Shown in pieces: positions 44,302-53,813 of a stretch of 64,000 nucleotides of DNA (its first letter is position 1; every line of letters begins with the position of its first letter). The translations under genes and the position numbers were made by a program. The notes beneath the pieces were generated by a model. It did no database searches and was not told the origin of the DNA. It saw only the letters and a program-made list of their open reading frames with translations. Origin of the DNA: Pseudocoprococcus catus (GTDB taxonomy: Bacteria > Bacillota > Clostridia > Lachnospirales > Lachnospiraceae); the NCBI RefSeq assembly GCF_902381825.1, contig NZ_LR698973.1, positions 409,626 through 473,625 on the forward strand. The letters are read 5' to 3'.

Positions 44302-46413
44302 ATGCAGAACAAAATCAACAGTAGCAAGAAACACACACCCGATAATAACGAAAAGATACCTTATATGAAAAGGGCCATTGAACATTGGAAGATTGTAGCA
44401 TTGTATCTGATCCTGTATGATGTGATCGCAGTAAATGTGTCCTATTTTCTTGGTTTATGGCTCCGTTTTGATCTTCATTATGGCGCAATACCCAAAGGGT
44501 ATATCATTGCATTTCTTGAATTCGCACCGATCTATACCGTCGTCTGCCTTCTGGTCTTTGGACGACTCCATCTCTATAGCAGTGTCTGGCGATTCGCAAG
44601 TTTTACAGAATTGAACAGAGTCATGATGGCAACCATTATCACAACGATATTTCAGTTCGTGGGCATCACTGTATTTTTCAATAGAATGCCGGTATCCTAC
44701 TATCTGGTGGGGGCCGTTGCTCAGTTTGGGCTGATCACAGTGGTGCGTTTCAGCTATCGTTATATCAATCTGCAGCGCAATAGCCGTGTTCAGAAGAAAC
44801 AATCCACCCACAATATCATGGTCATCGGCGCCGGTGCGGCGGGACAGGCCATCCTTCGGGAGATGAGAAATTCTGAACAGATTTCTGGGCAGGCAAGCTG
44901 CGTGATCGATGACAATCCGAACAAATGGGGCCGTTACATGGAAGGCGTTCAGATTGTGGGCGGTCGTGATGATATTTTGTCAGCCGTTGAAAAATATGAA
45001 ATCAACGAAATCTATTTTGCTATTCCCACAGCTTCTCCGCAGATCCGCCGGGATATCCTGAATATTTGCAAAGAGACAAAATGTGAACTAAAACGTCTGC
45101 CGGGTATGTATCAGCTGGCCAACGGCGATGTTTCCCTGAGCAAACTGAAACCGGTAGCGGTGGAGGATCTGCTTGGCCGTGATCCGATCAAGGTTAATAT
45201 GGATGAAATCTTCCAGTATATCAAAGGCAAGACCATCATGGTTACCGGTGGCGGTGGTTCCATCGGCAGCGAATTATGTCGACAGATTGCAGCCCATGAG
45301 CCGAAACAGCTGATCATCTTTGATGTCTATGAGAACAATGCCTATGAAATCGAGCAGGAATTAAAGCGAAAATACAAAGATTCTCTGAATCTGGTGGTAC
45401 TTATCGGTTCCGTCCGTGACAGTCGCAGAGTAGATATGGTGTTCAAAAAATACAGACCGGAAATTGTTTATCATGCAGCTGCTCATAAGCATGTGCCGCT
45501 GATGGAAACAAGCCCGAACGAATCCATCAAGAATAACGTGATCGGTACATATAAGACAGCTTATGCTGCATTGAAATACGGTACACAGCGTTTCGTTCTG
45601 ATCAGTACAGACAAAGCGGTCAACCCAACCAATATCATGGGCGCCAGCAAGCGTTTGTGTGAAATGGTCATTCAGACCATGGACGCTGTCAGCAAAACCG
45701 GACGCATGGATATCCTGCCGCTTCTGCATGCCCATAACGGCAAAGACGATGTGGCTATCCGCCACCGTTCCGCAGAGAGCAGAAAGACATCCAATATCCA
45801 GATCAGCAGCGTTTCCAACAAGAACCGTACAAGCACACAGTTCGTGGCTGTTCGTTTCGGCAACGTTCTGGGCAGCAACGGTTCCGTTATCCCGCTGTTC
45901 AAGAAACAGATTGAAGCCGGTGGTCCTGTCACCGTTACTCATCCGGACATTGTCCGTTACTTCATGACGATTCCGGAGGCGGTTAGTCTTGTATTGCAGG
46001 CGGGCACATATGCCTGGGGCGGAGAAATCTTTGTCTTGGATATGGGTGACCCGGTAAAAATCGATACACTGGCGCGAAATCTGATCAAACTGTCCGGCTA
46101 TGAACCGGATGTGGATATCAAGGTGGCTTATACCGGGCTTCGAAGCGGTGAGAAGCTCTTTGAGGAGAAACTCATGGCGGAAGAGGGGATGAAGCATACC
46201 GACAACAAGCTGATCCACATCGGCAAGCCAATCCCATTTGATATCAATACCTTCCTGGGACAGCTGGAAGAACTGGCAGAAGCCAGCTACAATAACAGTG
46301 AGGATATCGTGGAGATGGTGGAGGAGATTGTACCGACATTCCATCCGGTGGGTGCGCATCCTGTAGGAAATGAAATGAAGAACGTTAGTGAAAAAATGAG
46401 AAAAGAAGCATAA
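44302..46413 (+). CDS. Membrane-bound nucleotide-sugar 4,6-dehydratase (CapD/PglF type)
   Basis: The 703-residue protein has four N-terminal helices, a first Rossmann module (VIGAGAAGQAI near 180), and a catalytic extended SDR domain with TGGGGSIGSELCRQI and STDKAVNPTNIMGASKRL. The Met in place of Tyr before the SKR lysine is normal for this family. It probably makes UDP-4-keto-6-deoxy-GlcNAc, precursor of amino sugars such as bacillosamine or FucNAc. A central insert (about 475-515, HNGKDDVAIRHRSAES) makes it longer than usual. AGAGGGAGTAAGTAGT supplies the ribosome site. Confidence 0.9.
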   Translation: MQNKINSSKKHTPDNNEKIPYMKRAIEHWKIVALYLILYDVIAVNVSYFLGLWLRFDLHYGAIPKGYIIAFLEFAPIYTVVCLLVFGRLHLYSSVWRFASFTELNRVMMATIITTIFQFVGITVFFNRMPVSYYLVGAVAQFGLITVVRFSYRYINLQRNSRVQKKQSTHNIMVIGAGAAGQAILREMRNSEQISGQASCVIDDNPNKWGRYMEGVQIVGGRDDILSAVEKYEINEIYFAIPTASPQIRRDILNICKETKCELKRLPGMYQLANGDVSLSKLKPVAVEDLLGRDPIKVNMDEIFQYIKGKTIMVTGGGGSIGSELCRQIAAHEPKQLIIFDVYENNAYEIEQELKRKYKDSLNLVVLIGSVRDSRRVDMVFKKYRPEIVYHAAAHKHVPLMETSPNESIKNNVIGTYKTAYAALKYGTQRFVLISTDKAVNPTNIMGASKRLCEMVIQTMDAVSKTGRMDILPLLHAHNGKDDVAIRHRSAESRKTSNIQISSVSNKNRTSTQFVAVRFGNVLGSNGSVIPLFKKQIEAGGPVTVTHPDIVRYFMTIPEAVSLVLQAGTYAWGGEIFVLDMGDPVKIDTLARNLIKLSGYEPDVDIKVAYTGLRSGEKLFEEKLMAEEGMKHTDNKLIHIGKPIPFDINTFLGQLEELAEASYNNSEDIVEMVEEIVPTFHPVGAHPVGNEMKNVSEKMRKEA

Positions 46414-46427
46414 GGAGAACATATAAG

Positions 46428-47099
46428 ATGAATTATTTATTTGTAGTCGCACATCCGGATGATGAATCAGACGCAGCAGGCGGAACAATACACAAACTCA
46501 TTCAGGAAGGGAATAATGTAGCGGTAGCCATTATGGTAAGTCAGGCAGCTGCCAGAAGAGACTTATCAGATACACTTTCAGATGATGAGAGAGAAGCTTT
46601 GTCAATATTAGGCGTTGAGAAAGTTTATCATGCTGATTTTCCGAATATAAAAATGAATACAGTTCCACATTTGGAGTTGGTTCAGTTTATTGAAGGATGT
46701 ATAGAAGATTTTAAAGCAGATGCGATTGTAACTCATCATCCAACTGATACCAATAACGATCATGCAATGACAAGTTATGCAGCACAGGCGGCTAGCAGAT
46801 TATTTCAGAGAAAACCAGGAATACCACAATTGAAGCTGTTTATGTATATGGAAACTCCATCAGCTACGGAATGGTCATTAGATAGTTCAGCAAAGAGATT
46901 TACACCGAATTACTTTGTTGAGATTGACAAGGAAGGTGTTCAGACAAAAATCAAAGCACTTCAGGCATATAAGGGAGTTATGAGACCGTATCCTCATCCA
47001 CGTTCTAATGAAGCTTATGAAGGACTGGCTGCATATCGTGGTTGTCAGGCAGGATTAAAGTATGCAGAAGCATTTGAAATTGTTTTTCAAGCATACTAA
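46428..47099 (+). CDS. PIG-L family deacetylase
   Basis: The 223-residue protein shows the LmbE/PIG-L zinc motif AHPDDESDAAGG at residues 7-18 and the second ligand region VTHHPTDTNNDH near 104-115. Such enzymes remove N-acetyl groups from GlcNAc-type sugars. Directly downstream of the dehydratase (14 bp), it may deacetylate an amino-sugar intermediate or the lipid-linked unit. AAGGAGAACATATAAG precedes the ATG. From here on composition becomes AT-rich, as in variable capsule cassettes. Confidence 0.9.
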   Translation: MNYLFVVAHPDDESDAAGGTIHKLIQEGNNVAVAIMVSQAAARRDLSDTLSDDEREALSILGVEKVYHADFPNIKMNTVPHLELVQFIEGCIEDFKADAIVTHHPTDTNNDHAMTSYAAQAASRLFQRKPGIPQLKLFMYMETPSATEWSLDSSAKRFTPNYFVEIDKEGVQTKIKALQAYKGVMRPYPHPRSNEAYEGLAAYRGCQAGLKYAEAFEIVFQAY

Positions 47100-47248
47100 A
47101 GGTGACTGTTTATCTGAACAAAGAAGCTAGCAACTCCATTTTGGATTACTTTATAAGTAATATATCCTGGAATATTTTGTATTTTGGCGGCTATACATAA
47201 TGGAAAAAAGAATTAGTGAGAAGAATTAAGCGGAGATGAGAGGGAGTT

Positions 47249-47851
47249 ATGATGTACAAACAATTTGGAAAGAGAGTAATTGGAATATTTTTGTCTATAT
47301 GTGGACTTGTGGTTTGTTGTATTCCAATGCTTATCATAACGGTCCTAATTAAATTGGATAGTAAAGGACCTGCTCTTTTCAAACAAGAACGATTAGGAAA
47401 AAATCAGAAACCATTTATAGTTTATAAGTTTCGAACAATGTGTAATCATGCATATGAAATGGGTGGGGTAGCTACTAGATCTGATGATGCTAGAATTACG
47501 AAAGTCGGTTCAGTTCTTCGTAGAACTAGTTTAGATGAATTGCCACAAATGTTTAATATTATTAAAGGAGATATGGCTATTATTGGGCCGCGGCCAATTC
47601 TTCCTATAGAATTTGAAGAATACAAGAATAACAAAAGATATGCACATCGCTATGATGTATTACCAGGTATGTTTTGTACGGTAGACATTGATTATCGATC
47701 ATCATCTGATCGTGATTTGCAGTTTAGTATGGATGCAGATTATGTAGATAATATAAGTTTTGGCCTAGACGTAAAGACTTTCTTTAGCATTATTGCGCCG
47801 GTTGTTAAAGGAAAGAATGTGTATAGAGAAGAAGTAAAAAGAGATAAATAG
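47249..47851 (+). CDS. Small initiating phosphoglycosyl transferase (PglC/WcaJ C-terminal type)
   Basis: The 200-residue monotopic transferase has one membrane segment (residues 9-33), then ERLGKNQKPFIVYKFRTM, LRRTSLDELPQMFNIIKGD and IIGPRP. It transfers a sugar-1-phosphate to undecaprenyl phosphate; PglC relatives use UDP-diNAcBac or GalNAc, which would agree with the preceding CapD-like dehydratase. It is the second initiating enzyme in the window. GAGAGGGAGTT lies before the ATG; ATG 47252 is an alternative. Confidence 0.9.
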   Translation: MMYKQFGKRVIGIFLSICGLVVCCIPMLIITVLIKLDSKGPALFKQERLGKNQKPFIVYKFRTMCNHAYEMGGVATRSDDARITKVGSVLRRTSLDELPQMFNIIKGDMAIIGPRPILPIEFEEYKNNKRYAHRYDVLPGMFCTVDIDYRSSSDRDLQFSMDADYVDNISFGLDVKTFFSIIAPVVKGKNVYREEVKRDK

Positions 47852-47919
47852 AGAAGTGTTGCTTAGAAGAACATGGAAACTGGGATAAGTTAAATTGGAA
47901 CAGAAGGAGAAGACTAATT

Positions 47920-49011
47920 GTGAGCAAAATAATGCTTATATCCCCAAAAGATAATAATTTTTATAACTTTAGAAGTGAGTTGATTTTGAAACTTCATGAG
48001 ATGGGAAATGAAGTGATATTAGTTTGCCCTTATGGAAAAAAAATTGATTTTTTTACGGAACGCGGTTGTAGATTCATTGATGTTTCTATGGATCGTCGAG
48101 GTACTAGTATTATAAATGATTTGAAGTTGGTTCGTGCTTATGCACAATTGTTAAAAGTTGAAAGACCAAGTGTGGTATTAACATATACATCTAAACCTTC
48201 AATATATGCCGGTTTTGTATGTGGAATTATGAAGATTCCGTACATTGTAAATAATGCGGGATTAATGGAGACAAGAGGCTTATTTGATATTTTTATGAAA
48301 ATACTTTATAAAATTGGTTGGTCAAAGGCATCTTGTATGATGTACCAAAATACTCAGGAACGTGATGTGATACAAAAAATAGTTGGAAAGAAAATGCATT
48401 ATAGAGATATTCCAGGATCAGGCGTAAATATTGAGGCATTCCCTTTTACAGAGTATCCAGAGAATGATGAAACTATTACATTTAATTATGTCGCGCGTAT
48501 TGTACAAATTAAAGGAATTGATGAATTTCTTGAGTGTGCCAGAATAGTTAGAAAAAAGCATAAGAATGTGCGTTTTGTTTTGTATGGTGATTACGATGAT
48601 GAACATTATTATACAAAAGTTGAGGCTTTACAGAAAGAAGGAATAGTTAAATATGGTGGTGTTCAAATAGATATGAAACCATATATTGCTTCAGCGCATG
48701 CGGTAATTCATCCTAGTTATTATGAAGGAATGACAAATGTTGTACTTGAACACAGTTCGATGGGAAGACCTTGTATTGGCTCAAATATACCTGGTGTAAG
48801 AGAAGGTATTGATGATGGGAAAACAGGATTTCTATTCGAAGTGAAAAATGTTGATTCGATGGTTAGAGCTGTTGAAAGATTTCTTCTATTAACACATGAT
48901 GAAAAAAAAGCAATGGGAAGAGCTGCAAGGATTAAGATGGAAACTGAATTTAAAAGGGAAATAGTGACTGATATTTATATTGAAGAAATAAATAAAATAA
49001 TTGGAGAATAG
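47920..49011 (+). CDS. Family 4 glycosyltransferase (CapM/PglA-like)
   Basis: The 363-residue GT-B enzyme begins KIMLISPKDNNFYNFRSEL and carries NNAGLMET, PGSGVNIEAFPF, VARIVQIKGIDEFLE and the donor motif HPSYYEGMTNVVLEHSSMGRP (E-x7-E). It is close in pattern to PglA/CapM, which add the second sugar after a PglC-type enzyme. It starts with GTG, 10 bases after GAAGGAGAAG. It lies 68 bp after the initiating transferase, and the following acetyltransferase starts 2 bp after its stop. Confidence 0.88.
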   Translation: MSKIMLISPKDNNFYNFRSELILKLHEMGNEVILVCPYGKKIDFFTERGCRFIDVSMDRRGTSIINDLKLVRAYAQLLKVERPSVVLTYTSKPSIYAGFVCGIMKIPYIVNNAGLMETRGLFDIFMKILYKIGWSKASCMMYQNTQERDVIQKIVGKKMHYRDIPGSGVNIEAFPFTEYPENDETITFNYVARIVQIKGIDEFLECARIVRKKHKNVRFVLYGDYDDEHYYTKVEALQKEGIVKYGGVQIDMKPYIASAHAVIHPSYYEGMTNVVLEHSSMGRPCIGSNIPGVREGIDDGKTGFLFEVKNVDSMVRAVERFLLLTHDEKKAMGRAARIKMETEFKREIVTDIYIEEINKIIGE

Positions 49012-49013
49012 AT

Positions 49014-49565
49014 ATGCTGGAGTTGGTTCGAAATATTGTCGCAATTATTCGAGGTAATGTGTTATGTTTTGTGTTTGGTATAAAACATAATGTTCTAATT
49101 CGTTTTTTTCCTGGTATTCAGATTACAAAAGAATCTCAGGGAGAAATATTGATGGAGAAAGGGGTAATGATAGGAAGAAATACTATTATTACAGTAAGAA
49201 ATGGAGCTCAACTATATATGGGAAAAAAATCATCATTGAATGCGGATTGTAAGGTTATTTGTCAAAAAAAAATATGTATTGGAGAAAATACAATATTTGG
49301 ACCAAATGTTTTAATCTATGATCATGATCATGTATATGATGCTGATGGTGTAAAACGCAATGAATTTGAGTGTGATAATGTTGTAATTGGTAATAACTGT
49401 TGGATTGGTGCAGGAACAATAATCCTAAAAGGAACCAATATTGGAAATAATTGTGTTATAGCTGCTGGAAGTGTGGTGAAAGGTAGAATTCCGAGTGGTC
49501 AACTTTTGGTTCAAAAAAGACATGGAACATTATTTGATTTGAATAGGAGTGAATCTAGGATATGA
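49014..49565 (+). CDS. Left-handed beta-helix acyltransferase
   Basis: The 183-residue protein has hexapeptide repeats (IGENTIFGPNVLIYDHDH, VVIGNNCWIGAGTIILKG, IGNNCVIAAGSVVKG), with the catalytic-type His in DHDH. It resembles WcaF/MaaT O-acetyltransferases that decorate polysaccharide sugars with acetyl-CoA. A hydrophobic N-terminus (NIVAIIRGNVLCFVF) may touch the membrane. It overlaps the next gene by four bases (ATGA), showing coupling. Confidence 0.88.
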   Translation: MLELVRNIVAIIRGNVLCFVFGIKHNVLIRFFPGIQITKESQGEILMEKGVMIGRNTIITVRNGAQLYMGKKSSLNADCKVICQKKICIGENTIFGPNVLIYDHDHVYDADGVKRNEFECDNVVIGNNCWIGAGTIILKGTNIGNNCVIAAGSVVKGRIPSGQLLVQKRHGTLFDLNRSESRI

Positions 49566-50713
49566 TTAATGTTTTGATTGCTACAGATTTTAAAATGATT
49601 TGTAAAGGAAGGGATGTTTATCTAAAAGATACAACATATAATACTTTGAAAAGATATAAAAAAGCATTTGGAACTGTAACTCTATGCACAAGAGCATATC
49701 AAAATGATAGTACAGAGGGATTTGTTTTGGCAAATGATGTTGTAGATAATTATATTCCAATAACTAATTTGTTAAATACTCTTATTGGAAAACATGATAA
49801 AGATATTGAAGTCGCAGTTAATCAATGCGATTTAGTTGTAGCACGAGTGCCATCAATTATCGCATACAAAGCTGCAACAATTTCTAAAAATGTTAATAAA
49901 CCTCTATTTTCTGTTGCTATAGGATGTGCTTGGGATGCATATTGGAATCATGCGTTTCCAGGGAAAATTATAGCTCCATATATGTACAAAAAAATGAAGT
50001 GGTGTATGAAAAAAACAGATTATGCGTTGTATGTTACTGAACAGTTTTTGCAAAATAGATATCCAACAAACTGTAAAAGTATTGGCGTATCAGATGTTGT
50101 AATAGGAGAAATAGACAGAACTGTCATAGAAAAGCGCTATAAAAAAATTGAAAGTATGGATTTCTCTGAAATAACAGTCATGACATCTGGATCTGTGGGA
50201 AATAAAGCAAAGGGACAAGAATATATGATTAAGGCAATACCTTTGCTTAATAAGAAAGGTATTAAAGTTAATTATTTGTTAGCAGGTGCAGAAAGCCCAG
50301 CGTATTTAGAAAAAATCGCAAAGCAATTACATGTTGAGGAACAAGTGAGGTTTTTAGGTTTGTTAAGCACTGATGAGGTTTTTTCATACCTTGATAAGAC
50401 AGATATTTATGTACAACCTAGTCTTCAGGAAGGATTGCCAAGAGCAGTTGTCGAAGCTATGAGCCGGGGATGTCCAGTTATTGGGGCAAGGACAGGTGGT
50501 ATTCCTGAATTGTTACCAGATAATTATATTGTAAACAGAAAATCCTCGAAACAAATAGCAACTAAAATAGAAGGTTTACTATCTAAAGATAGAATGATAC
50601 ATGCTTCGAAAAAGAATTTTGAGAGAGCTACGGATTATAATGAACATACATTGTCTGCCAGGAGAAATGAATATTATTCGAAAATATTATCTAATATTAC
50701 AGCTCAGAAATAA
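49562..50713 (+). CDS. Family 4 glycosyltransferase
   Basis: The 383-residue GT-B protein has SGSVGNKAKGQEYMIKA (donor-domain start), VRFLGLLSTDEVFSYLDKTD, and VQPSLQEGLPRAVVEAMSRGCPVIG with the E-x7-E motif, followed by GARTGGIPELL. The N-terminal half is diverged, as expected of acceptor domains. It likely adds an internal sugar; which one is unknown. Translationally coupled to the preceding acetyltransferase. Confidence 0.85.
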   Translation: MINVLIATDFKMICKGRDVYLKDTTYNTLKRYKKAFGTVTLCTRAYQNDSTEGFVLANDVVDNYIPITNLLNTLIGKHDKDIEVAVNQCDLVVARVPSIIAYKAATISKNVNKPLFSVAIGCAWDAYWNHAFPGKIIAPYMYKKMKWCMKKTDYALYVTEQFLQNRYPTNCKSIGVSDVVIGEIDRTVIEKRYKKIESMDFSEITVMTSGSVGNKAKGQEYMIKAIPLLNKKGIKVNYLLAGAESPAYLEKIAKQLHVEEQVRFLGLLSTDEVFSYLDKTDIYVQPSLQEGLPRAVVEAMSRGCPVIGARTGGIPELLPDNYIVNRKSSKQIATKIEGLLSKDRMIHASKKNFERATDYNEHTLSARRNEYYSKILSNITAQK

Positions 50714-50728
50714 TATAGGAGGATTACA

Positions 50729-51430
50729 ATGGCTGAATTTTCAATCTTTGCTCGTGTAACGAACAAAATTAAAAATATGATGAATCCTTATTTAGGACCA
50801 ATAAGACAAAAAAGGTTAACAAACACAGATTTTTCAATCATTTCCAATAACTGTTGGGGAGGTGTATGCTACGAATATTTTAACCTTAAAAAAAAGAGTC
50901 CAACAGTAGGCGTTTATTTTTTTGCCGATGATTATATTAAGTTTGTATTTAATTTAAGGTACTATCTTTCTAAAGAAATTGAGATAATAGATTGTAATCA
51001 GTCAAAGTATTATGATGAGTTGAAAAAAAGAGGAGAGAATAATATTCCAATTGGTCGTATTGATGATATTGAGGTGGTTTTTTTACATTATAAAGATCCT
51101 GATGTTGCAAAGGACAAATGGGAGCGAAGAAGAAAAAATGTTAATTGGAACAATATTATATTAAAATTTTCATATATGAATGGATGTACAGATGAGCATG
51201 TCAATCAATTTGAAAAAATAAAAAATGTAAAAAAATTTGTTTTGGTTCCACGTAAGTTCCCTGAATATGAGGATTGTTATGTGGCCTCGTATTCGGTTCA
51301 TAATGAGATGATTACTAATGATACTTTTTATTTTAATAAAGATATCGATATATACAAATTGATAAATAAAAAAATTACTTCGTATGATGAAAGAGATAAA
51401 GTTTGTGTTGGAGAGATAAGAGATGAATAA
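50729..51430 (+). CDS. DUF1919 family protein, polysaccharide-associated
   Basis: The 233-residue protein matches the DUF1919 pattern: FSIISNNCWGGVCYEYFNL, VGVYFFADDYIKFVFNLRYYL, and an FVLVPRKFPEYEDCYV stretch near the end. DUF1919 proteins recur in capsule and EPS loci and are believed to be glycosyltransferase-like, but their reaction is not established. TATAGGAGGATTACA is a strong ribosome site. It overlaps the next gene by eight bases. Confidence 0.82.
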   Translation: MAEFSIFARVTNKIKNMMNPYLGPIRQKRLTNTDFSIISNNCWGGVCYEYFNLKKKSPTVGVYFFADDYIKFVFNLRYYLSKEIEIIDCNQSKYYDELKKRGENNIPIGRIDDIEVVFLHYKDPDVAKDKWERRRKNVNWNNIILKFSYMNGCTDEHVNQFEKIKNVKKFVLVPRKFPEYEDCYVASYSVHNEMITNDTFYFNKDIDIYKLINKKITSYDERDKVCVGEIRDE

Positions 51431-52376
51431 ATACGTGGAGAATGAACTTGTAAGTGTGATTATACCAACTTATAAACGGAGTGATACATTAGTTAGAGCA
51501 TTGGAAAGTGTATTAGCACAAACATATAAAAATATCGAAATCATTATTGTAGATGATAATGCAAGATTTCCGGAAATAAGAAGGCATAATAAGACTCTTA
51601 TTGAGAAATACCCTGGAATAATCTTTGTTGAAAACAAGGAAAATCTGGGAGGAGGTCTATCTAGAAATGAAGGCATGAAGGTTGCATCTGGGAGATATGT
51701 TGCATTTCTAGATGATGATGATGAATATTTACCTGAAAAAATAGAAAAGCAGTTAAGTTGTCTGGTTTCTCAAGATGAAAAAGCAGCTGTTATATATTGT
51801 TATGCTGAGATGATTAATGTTGATGGTTCGAGATATAATTATATTAATGATTTTGAGGGAAATGTTTTATTAGAAAATATTGAGCATTGTTTGGCGCCTA
51901 CTTCTTTTTGGCTATGTAGTAGAGAAAAATTACTTAGTGTAGGAGGATTTGAAAACATAAGTAGCAGACAAGATGCTTCACTACTGACAAAATTACTTTT
52001 GAATGGTTATACAGTTTATCGAGTTCCAGAAGTCTTATTAAGATACTATTGGCATAGTTCATCTAACGGTATTTCTAATAGTAGTTTGAAATCTGTAAAT
52101 GCAGAAAAGCAATATCATTTAATGTTTTCTAAGTTGGCATGCCAAAAAAAAATTAGTAAGACGATTATAGATAAAGCTAATTATTTGTTTTATTTTAGAT
52201 TGGCAAGAGAATATGTGGCAATTGGATATCGAAAAGCTGCATTATTATTATTTATAAAGATGCTAAAAATAGATGTGTTTGATATACGTAATTTGAGAAT
52301 ATTATGTACATCGTTATTTAATAAAACATATTTATTCGCGGCATCCTTGAAAAATAAGAAGAGAGTTGGAAACTAA
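51423..52376 (+). CDS. Family 2 glycosyltransferase
   Basis: The 317-residue GT-A protein has VSVIIPTYKRSDTLVRALES, IIIVDDN and VAFLDDDDEYLPEK (DxD motif), followed by an acceptor region with SRQDASLLTKLL. It adds a sugar to the lipid-linked unit. The C-terminal 90 residues are basic and hydrophobic, perhaps membrane-associated. The stop abuts the polymerase start directly (52376/52377). Confidence 0.88.
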   Translation: MNKYVENELVSVIIPTYKRSDTLVRALESVLAQTYKNIEIIIVDDNARFPEIRRHNKTLIEKYPGIIFVENKENLGGGLSRNEGMKVASGRYVAFLDDDDEYLPEKIEKQLSCLVSQDEKAAVIYCYAEMINVDGSRYNYINDFEGNVLLENIEHCLAPTSFWLCSREKLLSVGGFENISSRQDASLLTKLLLNGYTVYRVPEVLLRYYWHSSSNGISNSSLKSVNAEKQYHLMFSKLACQKKISKTIIDKANYLFYFRLAREYVAIGYRKAALLLFIKMLKIDVFDIRNLRILCTSLFNKTYLFAASLKNKKRVGN

Positions 52377-53813
52377 ATGAGAAATGGATATAGGGTATAT
52401 AAAAGAGTTGTTTTTATAACCACTATTATAACTATTTTTGTAGCATTATTAAGTAATAAAGGTTATGGGTATGAATTTATTTATTTTATTCCAATTGTTT
52501 ATTTAGTATTGTTTATGATATGCAAACGTGTACACTTTTATTCATCAAAATATAGTGGTTTGCTAATCTTGAACGGATTAATGTTTTTAAAATATGTAAT
52601 TGCAATTTTAGCAACATGTGCGACTCAAAGTTATACCTTACCAAGTTATTATGCTGTAAGTGTTTCACAATCTTCATATCATTGGGCAACATTTATTGTA
52701 ATGGGTGAAGAAATTGCTACTTTTTTAACCATTGAGTTATGTGCAGATGCTATATATAAGAGTAAAAAGAATCAAATACATGTGGACAAAAAATATGATA
52801 GAGTTAAGATGGGACCAGTTATGTTTCTATTTATTATCATTTCTTTGATATGTGTAGCTTTGATGCCACAGTATCTGTTTGGTACTATTGGAATTTTATT
52901 TAGTTCAGAAAATCAGATGACTCAGACTTTGGAGACTAACCATGTAATGAGTATGGTTTTTGGAGCTTTTAAGATTGTTTTTATTGGTTTATTTATTAAT
53001 AAAGCAATTGTTAAATATCAAGAATCTCATAAGATTAGATATATGATTTTTTCTTATTTGTTAATTGCTGTTCATTGCTTTTTGAATATAAGTACTAGCC
53101 GAATGAATATCATCATCCCGTTTTTTTTATTTGTATTAATTACACCAAAGATATATGGAAAGGCTGGACTGTGGTTTAATACGATTATTGGAATATCGCT
53201 ATCAGTTATTATAGGTATCGTTTCTGTGTACAAGATGCCTTGGATTTTTGTTGGTAATAGTTCTCCGTTTGTTGCGTTTTTTTCAGACTTTTCAAAGCGT
53301 TTACAGGAATATACATCCAATATTATGCCAACAGCAATGGGATTACAAGCAATAGAGGCTTACAAATCATCTATAGATATAACAACTTTTTTTAAGGATA
53401 TTTTTGGAGTAATGCCAGTTATATCGCATTATATTAATGAAAATGAAATGATATATACAATATATAATCAATATGCGTTAGCAGGTATTAATAATACACA
53501 ATTAATTCCAATGACGATTTCTTCTATTGCATATTTTACTCCGGTATGTACCTATTTATTGGTTATTGTTTGTACATTGTTATTAATGAAACTTGAAGAT
53601 AAGAATAATTATGAAGCAAAAAACTATATAAATGATTATTTGAAATTGTATTTGTTTTTTGTATTTGCATCATGTACATTTTCGAATGTACAGATGCTTG
53701 CTGGTAGGTTATTTACGAATTACATTCCAGCAATGGCTATTTTATATTTGAATCAATATGTGGGAAGGGATACAAGAATAGTAATAGGGAAAAATAAGGT
53801 ATGGCAAAAATAA
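52377..53813 (+). CDS. Wzy-type repeat-unit polymerase
   Basis: The 478-residue protein has about 12 hydrophobic helices and no soluble domain. The pattern with long loops including YKMPWIFVGNSSPF and YNQYALAGINNTQLIPMTI resembles the O-antigen polymerase (oligosaccharide repeat unit polymerase) family. Wzy proteins are poorly conserved, so the call leans on topology and on its place between a glycosyltransferase and the flippase. It overlaps wzx by 13 bases. Confidence 0.8.
   Translation: MRNGYRVYKRVVFITTIITIFVALLSNKGYGYEFIYFIPIVYLVLFMICKRVHFYSSKYSGLLILNGLMFLKYVIAILATCATQSYTLPSYYAVSVSQSSYHWATFIVMGEEIATFLTIELCADAIYKSKKNQIHVDKKYDRVKMGPVMFLFIIISLICVALMPQYLFGTIGILFSSENQMTQTLETNHVMSMVFGAFKIVFIGLFINKAIVKYQESHKIRYMIFSYLLIAVHCFLNISTSRMNIIIPFFLFVLITPKIYGKAGLWFNTIIGISLSVIIGIVSVYKMPWIFVGNSSPFVAFFSDFSKRLQEYTSNIMPTAMGLQAIEAYKSSIDITTFFKDIFGVMPVISHYINENEMIYTIYNQYALAGINNTQLIPMTISSIAYFTPVCTYLLVIVCTLLLMKLEDKNNYEAKNYINDYLKLYLFFVFASCTFSNVQMLAGRLFTNYIPAMAILYLNQYVGRDTRIVIGKNKVWQK

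Noticed and set aside
45361..46488. 375-codon open frame on the minus strand
   Set aside because: It is the antisense reading of the CapD-like gene, has no ribosome site or recognisable motif, and the + strand protein is clear.
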